From: Clostridium beijerinckii
GTDB lineage: Bacteria > Bacillota > Clostridia > Clostridiales > Clostridiaceae
Length of the DNA stretch: 64,000 bases
Direction: 5' to 3'
Assembly: GCF_036699995.1 (NCBI RefSeq)
Contig: NZ_CP144906.1
Coordinates: 2,557,001-2,621,000, forward strand
A model generated the notes under the pieces. The model worked only from the letters and a program-made list of their open reading frames with translations, ran no database searches and was not told where the DNA came from. A program made the translations under genes and the position numbers. Of this stretch, positions 1 through 8,861 are shown piece by piece. How positions within the stretch are numbered: the first letter of the stretch is position 1; every line of letters begins with the position of its first letter.

Positions 1-14
1 GGAGGGACAAGTAT

Positions 15-266
15 ATGGATTTTGCACAGTATATAACACAAAATGCTCTGATTTTGATTCCTGCTCTATATATTGTTGGCATGGTAATAAAAAATACAGA
101 AAAAATTAACGATAAATATATTCCCCTGATATTATTATTTCTAGGAATATTAGGAGCTGTTGGAATCATGGGCCCTAGCGTAGAATCAGTAATTCAAGGC
201 ATACTGGTAACGGGAGCTACAGTCTATACTAATCAACTAATAAAACAAAGTTGTAAGAAAGAATGA
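15..266 (+). CDS. Phage-type holin, 83 aa
   Basis: Small hydrophobic protein resembling the Hol44/phage_holin_5_2 family, which makes membrane lesions that release endolysin. Visible: two hydrophobic segments at about residues 10-24 and 36-73, joined by a short charged stretch (KNTEKINDKY) and followed by a charged tail (KQSCKKE). An AGGGACAA site lies just upstream of ATG 15. No endolysin or other phage gene follows; a terminator and the cbi operon come next. It is therefore probably the last gene of a prophage remnant or lysis cassette to the left. Family call from motif layout only; moderately sure. Confidence 0.7.
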   Translation: MDFAQYITQNALILIPALYIVGMVIKNTEKINDKYIPLILLFLGILGAVGIMGPSVESVIQGILVTGATVYTNQLIKQSCKKE

Positions 267-336
267 GGATTTTAATTTACCAGTAAAGATTTAACGACTA
301 CAATTTTATGGTTACCTTATTATATTAAAATTATTT

Positions 337-385
337 TGAGGTTTATTGCTGACAAGTAAATACTGTCAATAATAGACCTCATTTT
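337..385 (+). terminator. Intrinsic terminator after holin gene
   Basis: TGAGGT...TGACA pairs with TGTCA...GACCTCA across a 9-nt loop and is followed by TTTTA. It closes the holin transcript before the cbi promoter. Confidence 0.7.
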
Positions 386-387
386 AG

Positions 388-416
388 TTGAATAAAATAC
401 AATAGTCCTATATAAT
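388..416 (+). promoter_or_regulatory. Sigma-A promoter of the cbi operon
   Basis: TTGAAT (388-393), 17-bp spacer, TATAAT (411-416). It lies about 25 bp before the cobalamin riboswitch, so the aptamer would be at the very 5' end of the transcript. Confidence 0.75.
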
Positions 417-441
417 TTAAAATACAATAAGAAATGATTTT

Positions 442-735
442 TAGGTTCATATAAGGTTAAGTGTATATGATTAAAAGGGAAAGTGGTTAAAATCCACTAC
501 AGCCCCCGCTACTGTGATGGAAGACTAATCTCTAAAGTATATATAAAAGTGCTCATTAATTAAAAAGTAGCTGCTTTTAAATAGTATACTGAAAAATCCA
601 CTGAGAAATTTTCTTGGGAAGGAAGAGAATTAGGATGAGGCCAAAGTCAGGAGACCTGCCTAGGAGTTTATAAAAATGCTATTCTTCGGAGGGAAGAAAA
701 CTTGCAAATAGCGGGATGTAGTAGAGTAAATTCTA
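442..735 (+). promoter_or_regulatory. Cobalamin (AdoCbl) riboswitch
   Basis: Matches the conserved cobalamin aptamer: GGTTCAT near 444, AAAAGGGAAAGTGGTTAAAATCC at 474-496 (GGGAA element), ACAGCCCCCGCTACTGTGA at 498-516, and the B12 box GCCAAAGTCAGGAGACCTGCC at 640-660. A loop-bearing stem (ATTCTTCGGAGGGAAGAAA, about 680-698) may provide the kissing loop. It precedes cbiK, so excess coenzyme B12 should shut the whole cbi operon. The insert between the core and the B12 box is long. The expression platform (see 758-789 and the anti-Shine-Dalgarno pairing noted in the findings) lies downstream. Confidence 0.93.
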
Positions 736-757
736 CATTCTTAATTTGTTATGTATT

Positions 758-789
758 TCCTCCTTATCTAATGATAAAGAGGATTTTTA
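758..789 (+). terminator. Candidate riboswitch expression-platform hairpin
   Basis: TCCTCCTTAT and ATAAAGAGGA form a stem with a single bulge, followed by TTTTTAT. It could end transcription when cobalamin is bound. Its left arm can alternatively pair with the cbiK ribosome site at 861-870. Confidence 0.5.
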
Positions 790-873
790 TATATTCCAAA
801 TTATAAATCTTATGAAATATTTATAAATTTATTAAATTAAGGTCTTTTTAAGACAATTTTAGGAGGAAAATAC

Positions 874-1698
874 ATGAGAAAAGCTATTTTAGTAGTTAGT
901 TTCGGAACAAGCCATTTAGATGCGCTTAAGAATTCAATTGAAAAAATTGAAAATAAAATCAAAGAGGAATTCAAAGATTATGAAGTTTTTAGAGCTTTTA
1001 CAGCTCATTTTATAATAAAGAAATTAAAGGCAAAGGATAATTTGGATATATTAACACCAGAAGAAGCCCTAGAAGATTTGAAATCTAGAGGATTTGAAGA
1101 AGTTATAGTGCAGCCGCTTCATATAATTCCAGGAGAAGAATTTGATTACATCAAAGGTGTTGTGGAGCAAAGGAAAAATGATTTTAAAGATCTTAAGCTT
1201 GGAAGACCAATATTTTTTTATCAAGGAATGAATGGATTACCAGAAGATTATTCTTTATTTATTGAAAGTATTAAAGATGTTTTCGAAGGTGAAGAAAGTG
1301 TAATATTATTTGGCCACGGTACAGAACATCCATCTAATGCAGTCTATGGAATGCTGCAAACTGTTTTGGTAGATGAAGATTATGAGAATGTTTTTGTGGC
1401 AACAGTAGAAGGATATCCAACAGTTGAAAATGTAGTAAAGAAGCTAAAGAAAAAGGGAATAAATAAGACAAAACTTGTTCCTTTATTACTTGTGGCAGGT
1501 GATCACGTAAAGAATGATATGGCATCAGATGAAGAGCATTCGTTAAAGACTAGGCTTCAAAAAGAGGGAATTGAAGTGAAGTTACATATGCACGGACTTG
1601 GAGAGGTTGATAAATTTGATGGACTTTATATAAATAGAATTTATGACTCAATTGAGAATAAATATATAAATGCTGGAAGGACTAAAAAACTTAGATAA
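874..1698 (+). CDS. cbiK: Sirohydrochlorin cobaltochelatase CbiK
   Basis: Inserts Co2+ into sirohydrochlorin, the committed step of anaerobic cobalamin synthesis; cytoplasmic. The 274-aa length is normal for CbiK. The N-terminus AILVVSFGTSHLDA and the two metal/porphyrin histidine regions, FGHGTEHP (His148) and AGDHVKNDMA (His211), match the class II chelatase family with active-site histidines. The start is ATG 874 after AGGAGG at 861-866. It is the first gene behind the cobalamin riboswitch. The 3' end is 80 bp before cbiA. Firm call. Confidence 0.93.
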   Translation: MRKAILVVSFGTSHLDALKNSIEKIENKIKEEFKDYEVFRAFTAHFIIKKLKAKDNLDILTPEEALEDLKSRGFEEVIVQPLHIIPGEEFDYIKGVVEQRKNDFKDLKLGRPIFFYQGMNGLPEDYSLFIESIKDVFEGEESVILFGHGTEHPSNAVYGMLQTVLVDEDYENVFVATVEGYPTVENVVKKLKKKGINKTKLVPLLLVAGDHVKNDMASDEEHSLKTRLQKEGIEVKLHMHGLGEVDKFDGLYINRIYDSIENKYINAGRTKKLR

Positions 1699-1778
1699 TC
1701 TAGTCTTACAGTTGCAAAATTCTTTGCAGGTAGTTAGGTAGAGTTTAAAAGTCTTTTTAGTACAGAAAGGAAAATAAT

Positions 1779-3161
1779 ATGAGGTCTATAATTATATCTT
1801 CCAATTGCAGCGGAGGAGGAAAAACTACTTTTACTCTTGGGCTTATGAAAGTACTTAAAAGTAGAAATTTTCATGTACAAGGTTATAAGGTAGGACCGGA
1901 TTATATAGATACAGCATTTCATAAAGCAGTCACAGGGATAGCTTCAAGAAATCTTGATACTTTCTTAATGGGCGAAGAAGGTGTGAAAAAAAGTTTTCAA
2001 AAAGGTTCTGGAAATATTGGTATAATAGAAGGTGTTATGGGATTATATGACGGAATTGGAGCAAGTGAAAAAGGTTCCACTTATCATGTCTCAAAACTTT
2101 TAGGAAATATGCCAATAGTGCTAGTGCTGTCTCCTAAGGGGCAAAGTGCAAGTATATGCGCTGAAATTAGCGGTTTTAAAAATTATAAGGATGCTAATAT
2201 TGTTGGGGTCGTATTAAATTCTGTAAGTGAAAAATATTATAATTTATTAAAGTATGCAATAGAAAAAAATTGTAATATAAAAGTTTTTGGATATATTCCT
2301 AAAACGCCAGAAATAGCATTAAGCAGCAGGCATTTAGGGCTTGTTCAGAGTATGGAAATTCTTAATCTTGAAGAAAAATTAGATTTATGTGCAAATTTAA
2401 TGGAAAAGTATGTAGATATAGATGGAATTATAAATGCAACTCAAGAGTATAAAATAAGTACAGATGGTGATCTTAATGATTCATTTAAAGAAGATGATAA
2501 ACAAAAAAGTTTTGAAAGTTTAAAAGAAGAATCTAAAAATAGAAATTTTAAAATAGGAGTGGCTTTAGATAAGGCGTTTAGTTTCTATTATAAAGATAAT
2601 TTGGAAGCTTTAGAAAACTTGGGTGAGGTAGTTTATTTTAGTCCAATCAATGATAAAGAATTGCCACAAAACTTAGATTTCTTATATATAGGTGGAGGAT
2701 ATCCAGAAGTATTCAAAAAGGAATTGGAAAACAATTATTCTATGAGAAAAAGTATTAAAGAAGCCTTAGATGAAGGCTTGAGATGTTATGCAGAATGCGG
2801 TGGACTTATGTATCTTACAGAATCAATAGATGGATCAGAAATGGTTGGTTTTTTCCATGGAGATAGCACAATGACTAATAAGCTTCAGAATTTTGGTTAC
2901 TGTAAGGTTAAGATAGACAACAAATGCTTTGATAATAGGAGCATAGAAGATAATGAATTTGAAATTAATGCCCATGAGTTTCATAAGTCAAAGGTAGATT
3001 TATATGAGGACAATGTATATGAAGTAGAAAAAACTTTATATAATGGGGAAGTATTAAAGTGGAAATGTGGATACTTTAAAAATAATACATTAGGAGGATA
3101 TGCCCATATAAACTTTCTTGGAAATGAAAAATTATTAAAAGCGTTGGTTAACTTTTTATAG
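1779..3161 (+). CDS. cbiA: Cobyrinate a,c-diamide synthase CbiA
   Basis: Glutamine-dependent amidation of the a and c side chains of cobyrinic acid, using ATP. N-terminal dethiobiotin-synthetase-like domain with P-loop SSNCSGGGKTTFT (residues 7-19) and KVGPDYIDTAFH; C-terminal class I amidotransferase domain with AECGGLMYL (nucleophile Cys340) and a late NAHEFHKS segment. 460 aa is the usual length. A hydrophilic linker (DLNDSFKEDDKQKSF) joins the domains. ATG 1779 follows AGAAAGGAAAA. Second gene of the operon although it acts late in the pathway. Confidence 0.93.
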   Translation: MRSIIISSNCSGGGKTTFTLGLMKVLKSRNFHVQGYKVGPDYIDTAFHKAVTGIASRNLDTFLMGEEGVKKSFQKGSGNIGIIEGVMGLYDGIGASEKGSTYHVSKLLGNMPIVLVLSPKGQSASICAEISGFKNYKDANIVGVVLNSVSEKYYNLLKYAIEKNCNIKVFGYIPKTPEIALSSRHLGLVQSMEILNLEEKLDLCANLMEKYVDIDGIINATQEYKISTDGDLNDSFKEDDKQKSFESLKEESKNRNFKIGVALDKAFSFYYKDNLEALENLGEVVYFSPINDKELPQNLDFLYIGGGYPEVFKKELENNYSMRKSIKEALDEGLRCYAECGGLMYLTESIDGSEMVGFFHGDSTMTNKLQNFGYCKVKIDNKCFDNRSIEDNEFEINAHEFHKSKVDLYEDNVYEVEKTLYNGEVLKWKCGYFKNNTLGGYAHINFLGNEKLLKALVNFL

Positions 3162-3211
3162 AAGGTGTAATATCAATAAGAAAATATGGTAGATTTGTTG
3201 GGGGGAGCGTA

Positions 3212-3922
3212 ATGAGAAAACGTAGTATACTTCTCAGTATAAGCATTATAATTATTATTGTTTTAGCTTTTGGCGGTTGTATTTATATGAATATAAATGG
3301 CCTGCCTTGGAAGATCAAGGAAACAGAAGTGTTTACACAGACGTATTTAAGCAAAAAGTACCCAGATTTAAAGTATAAAATTAATAGAGCTTACTATAAT
3401 TCAAAATCTGGGAAGTATTTATGTAATGTTAGTGCTGAAGAAGATACCCCAGTAACATTTAGAGTGACAATGCTTAATAAAGAGAGTGGTGAAGATAATT
3501 ATTTTGAAAGCAAGGTTAATCTTGAGGCTAAAAATATGGTCACAAGCTTAATTGAAGAAAATGAACCTAGCATAAAGATAAAACAAATTTCAGTATTAGA
3601 AGATGCTGGAGCTAATGCAAATAGTAAGAGTTATGATAAGTACACAAGTTTTATACCAGGAGATTCATATCCTCTAAAAATAGATATAAGATGGGAAAGT
3701 GATAAAGTTTCTTTAGAAGCTTTTGTAGACAAAGTATTGAGAATTAGAGAAAGTTTAAAAAATAGAGATATAGCAGTATGCGGCCTTGATGTTATTGATG
3801 ATACCAATAACTATAGTATTGATTTATCAGGAAGAGAAGTAAATGGGAAAAAAGAAGGCAACTATAATTTTACAAAGGACCAGATTATAGACGATAAAAT
3901 AGCTTATGAAATGGAAAAGTAA
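3212..3922 (+). CDS. Membrane-anchored YfjL-like protein in cbi operon
   Basis: Not a known cobalamin enzyme. 236 aa: a single N-terminal membrane anchor (about residues 5-27, IIIIIVLAFGGCIYM), then a hydrophilic extracytoplasmic region. Layout and the stretch KYPDLKYKINRAYYN recall the Bacillus YfjL-like family of unknown function. The cysteine in the anchor (FGGC) is lipobox-like but not convincing. It starts at ATG 3212 after GGGGGAG and sits 50 bp after cbiA and before cbiC, so it should be cotranscribed and under B12 control. A role in cobalt or corrinoid handling is only inference from position. Confidence 0.7.
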   Translation: MRKRSILLSISIIIIIVLAFGGCIYMNINGLPWKIKETEVFTQTYLSKKYPDLKYKINRAYYNSKSGKYLCNVSAEEDTPVTFRVTMLNKESGEDNYFESKVNLEAKNMVTSLIEENEPSIKIKQISVLEDAGANANSKSYDKYTSFIPGDSYPLKIDIRWESDKVSLEAFVDKVLRIRESLKNRDIAVCGLDVIDDTNNYSIDLSGREVNGKKEGNYNFTKDQIIDDKIAYEMEK

Positions 3923-3963
3923 ATTATTAATGGATTTATTAAACTTGGAAAGAGGTGAGTTTG

Positions 3964-3988
3964 GTGAGGTGTTTGTTAAACCCCTCGC
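3964..3988 (+). promoter_or_regulatory. Hairpin between cbiC ribosome site and start codon
   Basis: GTGAGGTGTTT pairs with AAACCCCTCGC over a GTT loop (11 positions, one wobble, one mismatch). It lies between AGAGGTGAG (3951-3959) and ATG 3998. Folding would bring the ribosome site to roughly normal distance from the start. Confidence 0.6.
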
Positions 3989-3997
3989 TAAAAATAT

Positions 3998-4621
3998 ATG
4001 GAATATTTAAAAAATCCTATGGGAATTGAAGAAAAAAGTTTTGAGATTATTGGTAACGAGATGGGGGCGCATTCATTTAGTGAAGAAGAACTGCTTATAG
4101 TTAAAAGAACTATTCACACTACTGCAGACTTTGAATATAAAGATTTGGTAGAAATAAGTGAAACAGCAATTGAAACTGCAAAAGATATTTTTAAACAAGG
4201 TGCAAAGATCTACACGGATACTAATATGGCCTTAAACGGAATTAATAAAATGGCCTTAGCTAAAACTAATAGTGAAGTTATCTGCTATGTGAATGAAGAA
4301 ATAGTTCATAAAGAAGCAAAGGAAAAAAATATTACTAGAAGCATGGCAGCGGTTGAAAAAGCTTGCATGGACAATGTAGATATATTCGTTTTTGGTAATG
4401 CACCAACAGCACTTTTTAGGCTTAAAGAGTTAATAAAAGAAGGAAAGGCAAAACCAAAGCTTATAATAGCGGCGCCAGTAGGGTTTGTTGGAGCTGCAGA
4501 AAGTAAGGAAAATATGGATGAGCTTAATATACCTTACATAAGAATTAAAGGAAGAAAAGGTGGAAGCACTGTTGCAGCAGCAATAGTTAATGCCCTTATG
4601 TACATGGTGGTTTCAAGATAA
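3998..4621 (+). CDS. cbiC: Cobalt-precorrin-8 methylmutase CbiC
   Basis: Moves the methyl group from C11 to C12 to give cobyrinate. 207 aa, normal size. Visible: N-terminal MEYLKNPMGIEEKSFEII, the catalytic-histidine segment RTIHTTADFEY (His40), and the C-terminal PVGFVGAAESKE and GRKGGSTVAAAIVNAL blocks of the CobH/CbiC family. The start is fixed by an in-frame TAA at 3989. The only good Shine-Dalgarno (AGAGGTGAG, 3951-3959) is about 40 nt upstream, with a hairpin (3964-3988) in between; see findings. Confidence 0.92.
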   Translation: MEYLKNPMGIEEKSFEIIGNEMGAHSFSEEELLIVKRTIHTTADFEYKDLVEISETAIETAKDIFKQGAKIYTDTNMALNGINKMALAKTNSEVICYVNEEIVHKEAKEKNITRSMAAVEKACMDNVDIFVFGNAPTALFRLKELIKEGKAKPKLIIAAPVGFVGAAESKENMDELNIPYIRIKGRKGGSTVAAAIVNALMYMVVSR

Positions 4622-4678
4622 TTAAATTTATTAGATTAAAGATAGTTAAAAAGTTAATGATGTCAGGAGGTGATTTTT

Positions 4679-5863
4679 ATGTTTGAAATGTACGTTGATG
4701 TAGATGGAAAAAGGTTAAGATGTGGATATACAACAGGTTCTTGTAGTGCTGGGGCAGCAAAAGCAGCAACAATTATCTTATTTAATAAAGAGAAAAATCT
4801 TAATGAAATAGAGATTGCAACTCCTAAAGGAATTGATGTAACAATGCCTATAGAATTAATAGAAAAATTTGATGATTATGTTGAGTGTACTATTTTAAAA
4901 GATGGTGGAGATGATCCTGATAACACTCATGGAATAGAAATAAAGGCAATGGTTAAAAAGATTAAACGAACAGATAATAAAACAGTTCCAAATGAAGACT
5001 TGCAAAAGTTTGATAGTGCTTTAGTTGAAGATAGCAGGGCAGAAAAAGAAGATGAGTTAGAAAGCGTAGTGCTTAAAGGAGGAACAGGAGTTGGAATTGT
5101 CACTAAGGATGGGCTTTTTATTCCTAAAGGACAAGCGGCTATTAACCCTGTTCCTAGAAAGATGATAAAAGAAGAAGTATTAAAAGTGTTACCTCCTGGA
5201 GAAAGAGTTGAAGTGATAATTTCAGTGCCTCAAGGAGAAAAAGTAGCAAAAAAGACTTTTAATCCTAGGCTTGGGATTGAAGGTGGGATTTCTATTCTTG
5301 GGACAACAGGAATTGTATATCCTATGTCAGAAGATGCGCTTAAAGCTTCCATAAAGATAGAAATTACCCAAAAAGCAATAAATAATGAAAGATTAGTTTT
5401 AACTTTTGGAAATTTAGGCGATAATTATTGTAAGGAACTTGGGTTTAAAGAGGAAGAAGTGGTAACATGTTCAAATTTTATAGGATTTGCATTAGAGACT
5501 TGTGTTTCATGTAAAGTTAAGTCTATTATAATAGTTGGACATATAGGAAAGATGAGTAAAATAGCTTATGGATGCTTTAATACCCACAGTAAGGTCAATG
5601 GAGTGAGGCTTGAAGTTATTGCATTAGAACTTGCACTTCTTGGATATGATATGTCACTTGTGAAAAGAGTGCTTGAGGAAAAGACATGTGAAGGTGCAGT
5701 TAAAATGCTTGGAGATGGATATGACAAACTCTATGAGAACATTGGAAATAAAATAGTTCAAAAAATCAAAGAGCATGTTTATGGAGAGTTAGAAGTTGAC
5801 GCTGTAATGTATTATGGCGCATCAAATCCGATTTTATTATGGAAGTCCATTAAGGATAATTAA
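4679..5863 (+). CDS. cbiD: Cobalt-precorrin-5B C1-methyltransferase CbiD
   Basis: SAM-dependent methylation at C1 in the anaerobic pathway. About 394 aa. The family N-terminus [37 protein letters not shown] and [13 protein letters not shown] are all visible. I choose ATG 4679 because AGGAGG (4665-4670) lies 8 nt upstream; a GTG at 4670 is in frame but overlaps the ribosome site. Located 57 bp after cbiC. Confidence 0.93.
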   Translation: MFEMYVDVDGKRLRCGYTTGSCSAGAAKAATIILFNKEKNLNEIEIATPKGIDVTMPIELIEKFDDYVECTILKDGGDDPDNTHGIEIKAMVKKIKRTDNKTVPNEDLQKFDSALVEDSRAEKEDELESVVLKGGTGVGIVTKDGLFIPKGQAAINPVPRKMIKEEVLKVLPPGERVEVIISVPQGEKVAKKTFNPRLGIEGGISILGTTGIVYPMSEDALKASIKIEITQKAINNERLVLTFGNLGDNYCKELGFKEEEVVTCSNFIGFALETCVSCKVKSIIIVGHIGKMSKIAYGCFNTHSKVNGVRLEVIALELALLGYDMSLVKRVLEEKTCEGAVKMLGDGYDKLYENIGNKIVQKIKEHVYGELEVDAVMYYGASNPILLWKSIKDN

Positions 5864-5973
5864 TAATAAGGTTCAATATAAATTTTAGGATAGTTCATTA
5901 GATTATGGATTATGTAAATATTTTAGGGATTAATATTAAAAAGTTAATTAAGCTTTCATAGGGGGACACAAAA

Positions 5974-6588
5974 ATGATTTATATTGTAGGGCTTGGTCCT
6001 GGACACAGGGATTATATTATGCCTAAGGCCTTGGAAATATTAAAAAAATCTAATATAATAATAGGCTTTAAAAGAGCGTTGGATTCCTTAGAGTTTGTAG
6101 ATAATAAAAAATTATATATAAATAAGCTAAGTGATATTAACGAATATATATGTGATGAGAAAAATAGAAGTATGATTATTTCGATTGTTGCATCTGGTGA
6201 TCCAACTTTTTATGGGATAACAAATTATATAAAAAGTAAAGCAACTTTAGAATTTCAAGTAATACCAGGAATAAGTTCTTTTCAATATCTGACATGTAAA
6301 TTAAATATGTCATGGAATAATGCATACCTAGGAAGTTTACATGGAAGGAAAGAAGACTTTTTGACTGTAGTTAATAATCACGACTTAAGCATTTGGCTTA
6401 CAGATAAAGAGAATAATCCTGCTATGTTATGTGAAATTTTGCATAAAGAAAAAGTTAGATGTAAAGTTGCAATAGGAGAAAATTTATCCTATGAAGATGA
6501 GATTATAACTAATGGGACTCCAGAGGAATTTATGAATAAAAAATATGATTCACTGAGTGTGTTTATAGTAGATAGAACAAGTCGATAG
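5974..6588 (+). CDS. cbiE: Cobalt-precorrin-7 C5-methyltransferase CbiE
   Basis: Tetrapyrrole (corrin/porphyrin) methylase fold: N-terminal MIYIVGLGPGHRDYI, central SIVASGDPTFYG and PGISSFQYL. It methylates C5 and works with CbiT, which here is a separate protein encoded next, not the CobL fusion. 204 aa, normal. ATG 5974 follows AGGGGGA. The 110-bp gap after cbiD shows no strong signal. Confidence 0.9.
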   Translation: MIYIVGLGPGHRDYIMPKALEILKKSNIIIGFKRALDSLEFVDNKKLYINKLSDINEYICDEKNRSMIISIVASGDPTFYGITNYIKSKATLEFQVIPGISSFQYLTCKLNMSWNNAYLGSLHGRKEDFLTVVNNHDLSIWLTDKENNPAMLCEILHKEKVRCKVAIGENLSYEDEIITNGTPEEFMNKKYDSLSVFIVDRTSR

Positions 6589-6654
6589 AACTTATAATGA
6601 TTTTTGTGTGACGTTGACGTTTGATTAATACCTGAAATAGAGGAGGAAATTTTC

Positions 6655-7227
6655 ATGGTTTTTATAAAAGATGACGAGTTTATTAGAGGAAACTGCCCAA
6701 TGACAAAGGAAGACATAAGAATACTTTCAATTGCGAAAATGAATTTAACAGATAATTCTTTAGTACTAGATGTTGGAAGTGGTACAGGGAGTATTACAGT
6801 TCAAGCTGCTAAAATTGCAAAAAACGGTAAGGTGCTTGCAATAGAAAAAAATTATGAAGCATATGAAATTACAGAAACTAATGTGGAAAAATTTGAATGT
6901 GATAATGTAAAGATTTTAAATAAAGAAGCAAGTAGAGTACTGGATACTTTGATTTTTCAAGGTTTAAAATTTGATTCCATATTCATTGGAGGCAGCAGCG
7001 GGCATTTAGAGGAAATATTACTTAAGGTAAATGCAATCGTAGTAAAAAAAGGCACGATAGTTATGAATTTTATTACCTTAGACAATGCATACAGAGCAAT
7101 TGAGGTAATGAAGAAACTAGATTATAAAATTGAAATTTCATTAGTTAATATAAGTAAAAACCGTGAAGATACTTTAATGATGATAGCTAATAATCCAATA
7201 TATATAATTCAATGTATAAGGAATTAA
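6655..7227 (+). CDS. cbiT: Cobalt-precorrin-6B C15-methyltransferase (decarboxylating) CbiT
   Basis: Rossmann-type SAM methyltransferase that methylates C15 and decarboxylates the C12 acetate. 190 aa. The entry region FIRGNCPMTKEDIRILS and SAM motif LVLDVGSGTGSITVQAA (about residues 38-54) are family hallmarks, followed by FDSIFIGGSSGHLEEIL. ATG 6655 has a perfect AGGAGG site. Follows cbiE by 66 bp. Confidence 0.92.
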   Translation: MVFIKDDEFIRGNCPMTKEDIRILSIAKMNLTDNSLVLDVGSGTGSITVQAAKIAKNGKVLAIEKNYEAYEITETNVEKFECDNVKILNKEASRVLDTLIFQGLKFDSIFIGGSSGHLEEILLKVNAIVVKKGTIVMNFITLDNAYRAIEVMKKLDYKIEISLVNISKNREDTLMMIANNPIYIIQCIRN

Positions 7228-7374
7228 GTATAATTTAATAAAGATTTTTAAGATAAAATAATACATAGTTGTTATAAATAAAAGTGTATAAATAAAGATA
7301 ATATGATATCAGTAACTAGAATTAAAATAATAATATATACATATGTAGTTACTTAGGAAGAGAGGAATTATAAA

Positions 7375-8040
7375 ATGGCAACATTATACGGAATAGGTGT
7401 AGGACCTGGGGATACTGAACTTTTAACTGTAAAGGCAGTAAGAACAATAGAAAGGTGTCAAGTTGTAGTCGCACCATCTGCTACTGAAGGTGGGGAAAGC
7501 ATTGCGCTTGAAACAGCTAGAGAATATATAAAACCAGGTACCGAAGTTATTGTAAAGCATTTTCCAATGGGGAAGAAAGATAGAGTAATAAAAGCATTGG
7601 AGGCTTATGAATTTATAGAAGCAAGGCTTAAAGAAGGAAAGGATGTTGCATTTTTAACTATTGGAGATCCGTATATTTACAGTACATATAGTCATATGTT
7701 AAAGCATGTTAGAGATTGTGGATTTGATGTTCAAACAATTCCTGGAATAACGTCTTTTTGTGCGGCTGGGAGCTTAGTTAATAGGACTTTAGTTGTAGGT
7801 GACGAGAAGCTAGTGGTTATGCCAGCTACTAAAGTGAAGGAAATAACAGATGAAAAGTTTGTTGTAATAATGAAAGTATACAAGCATGAAGAAGAAGTTA
7901 TAAATACATTAGAAGAAAAAGGCTTTGATTATGTTTATGCAAGTAGAGTAGGCAGAGAGGGAGAGACTGTTTTAACTGAAAGAGAAGAAATACTAAAACT
8001 TAGAGATTATATGTCTTTAATAATAGCAAACAGGGAATAA
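7375..8040 (+). CDS. cbiL: Cobalt-precorrin-2 C20-methyltransferase CbiL
   Basis: First SAM methylase after cobalt insertion, acting at C20. 221 aa. Motifs: MATLYGIGVGPGDTELLTVKAV, FLTIGDPYIYSTYSHM, IPGITSFCAAGS, VIMKVYKHEEEVI. ATG 7375 follows AGAGAGGAA. The 147-bp gap before it is AT-rich and may hold a weak internal promoter, but I see no clear one. Confidence 0.92.
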   Translation: MATLYGIGVGPGDTELLTVKAVRTIERCQVVVAPSATEGGESIALETAREYIKPGTEVIVKHFPMGKKDRVIKALEAYEFIEARLKEGKDVAFLTIGDPYIYSTYSHMLKHVRDCGFDVQTIPGITSFCAAGSLVNRTLVVGDEKLVVMPATKVKEITDEKFVVIMKVYKHEEEVINTLEEKGFDYVYASRVGREGETVLTEREEILKLRDYMSLIIANRE

Positions 8041-8090
8041 ATATAATAAAATATTAGTTAATTTAATATTAAAAAAGGAGTGTTTTAAGC

Positions 8091-8861
8091 ATGATTTATT
8101 TTATAGGGGCAGGTCCTGGAGCAGCTGATTTAATAACAGTTAGAGGTCGTGATTTATTAGAAAGAGCAGATGTAGTAATATATGCTGGTTCTTTAGTTTC
8201 AAAAGAACATTTAGAATATTGCAGACCAGACGTTCAAATCTACAATTCTGCTAATATGACTTTAGAAGATGTAATGGAAATAATGACAATGGAAGAACAA
8301 ATGGGGAAATTAGTTGTAAGGCTACATACAGGTGATCCATCAATTTACGGAGCTATAAGAGAGCAAATGGTTGAACTTGACAGGGTTAGTATACCTTATG
8401 AAGTTGTTCCAGGTGTAAGTTCATTTACAGGTGCGGCTGCAGCTATAAATAGAGAATTTACTTTACCAGGAGTATCACAAACTGTAATTTTAACTAGGAT
8501 TGAGGGAAGAACTCCTGTTCCAGCAAATGAGGATCTTGAAACATTGGCATCTATTGGAGCATCAATGGCTATATTTTTATCTATTTCAATGATAGACAAA
8601 GTTGTTGAGAAACTTAGAAAAGGGTATAAAAAGAATGTTTCAATAGCTGTAGTTGAAAGAGCTACATGGCCTGATCAAAGAGTAATTATGGGAACTCTTG
8701 ATGATATAGCAGAAAAAGTTAAGGAAAATAATATTACTAAATGTGCACAAATATTAGTTGGAGATTTTATTGATAGCGATTTTGAAAAAAGCTTGTTATA
8801 TGATAAGAGCTTTTCGCATATGTTCAGAGACGCTGAGGATACAAGTAATGAATCTAAATAA
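8091..8861 (+). CDS. cbiF: Cobalt-precorrin-4 C11-methyltransferase CbiF
   Basis: SAM-dependent C11 methylase. 256 aa. MIYFIGAGPGAADLITVRG, VVRLHTGDPSIYGAI, PGVSSFTGAAAAINREFTLPG and ILTRIEGRTPVP are all typical CbiF/CobM motifs. ATG 8091 follows AAGGAGTG. Its last 14 bases overlap the start of cbiG, which suggests translational coupling. Confidence 0.93.
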   Translation: MIYFIGAGPGAADLITVRGRDLLERADVVIYAGSLVSKEHLEYCRPDVQIYNSANMTLEDVMEIMTMEEQMGKLVVRLHTGDPSIYGAIREQMVELDRVSIPYEVVPGVSSFTGAAAAINREFTLPGVSQTVILTRIEGRTPVPANEDLETLASIGASMAIFLSISMIDKVVEKLRKGYKKNVSIAVVERATWPDQRVIMGTLDDIAEKVKENNITKCAQILVGDFIDSDFEKSLLYDKSFSHMFRDAEDTSNESK

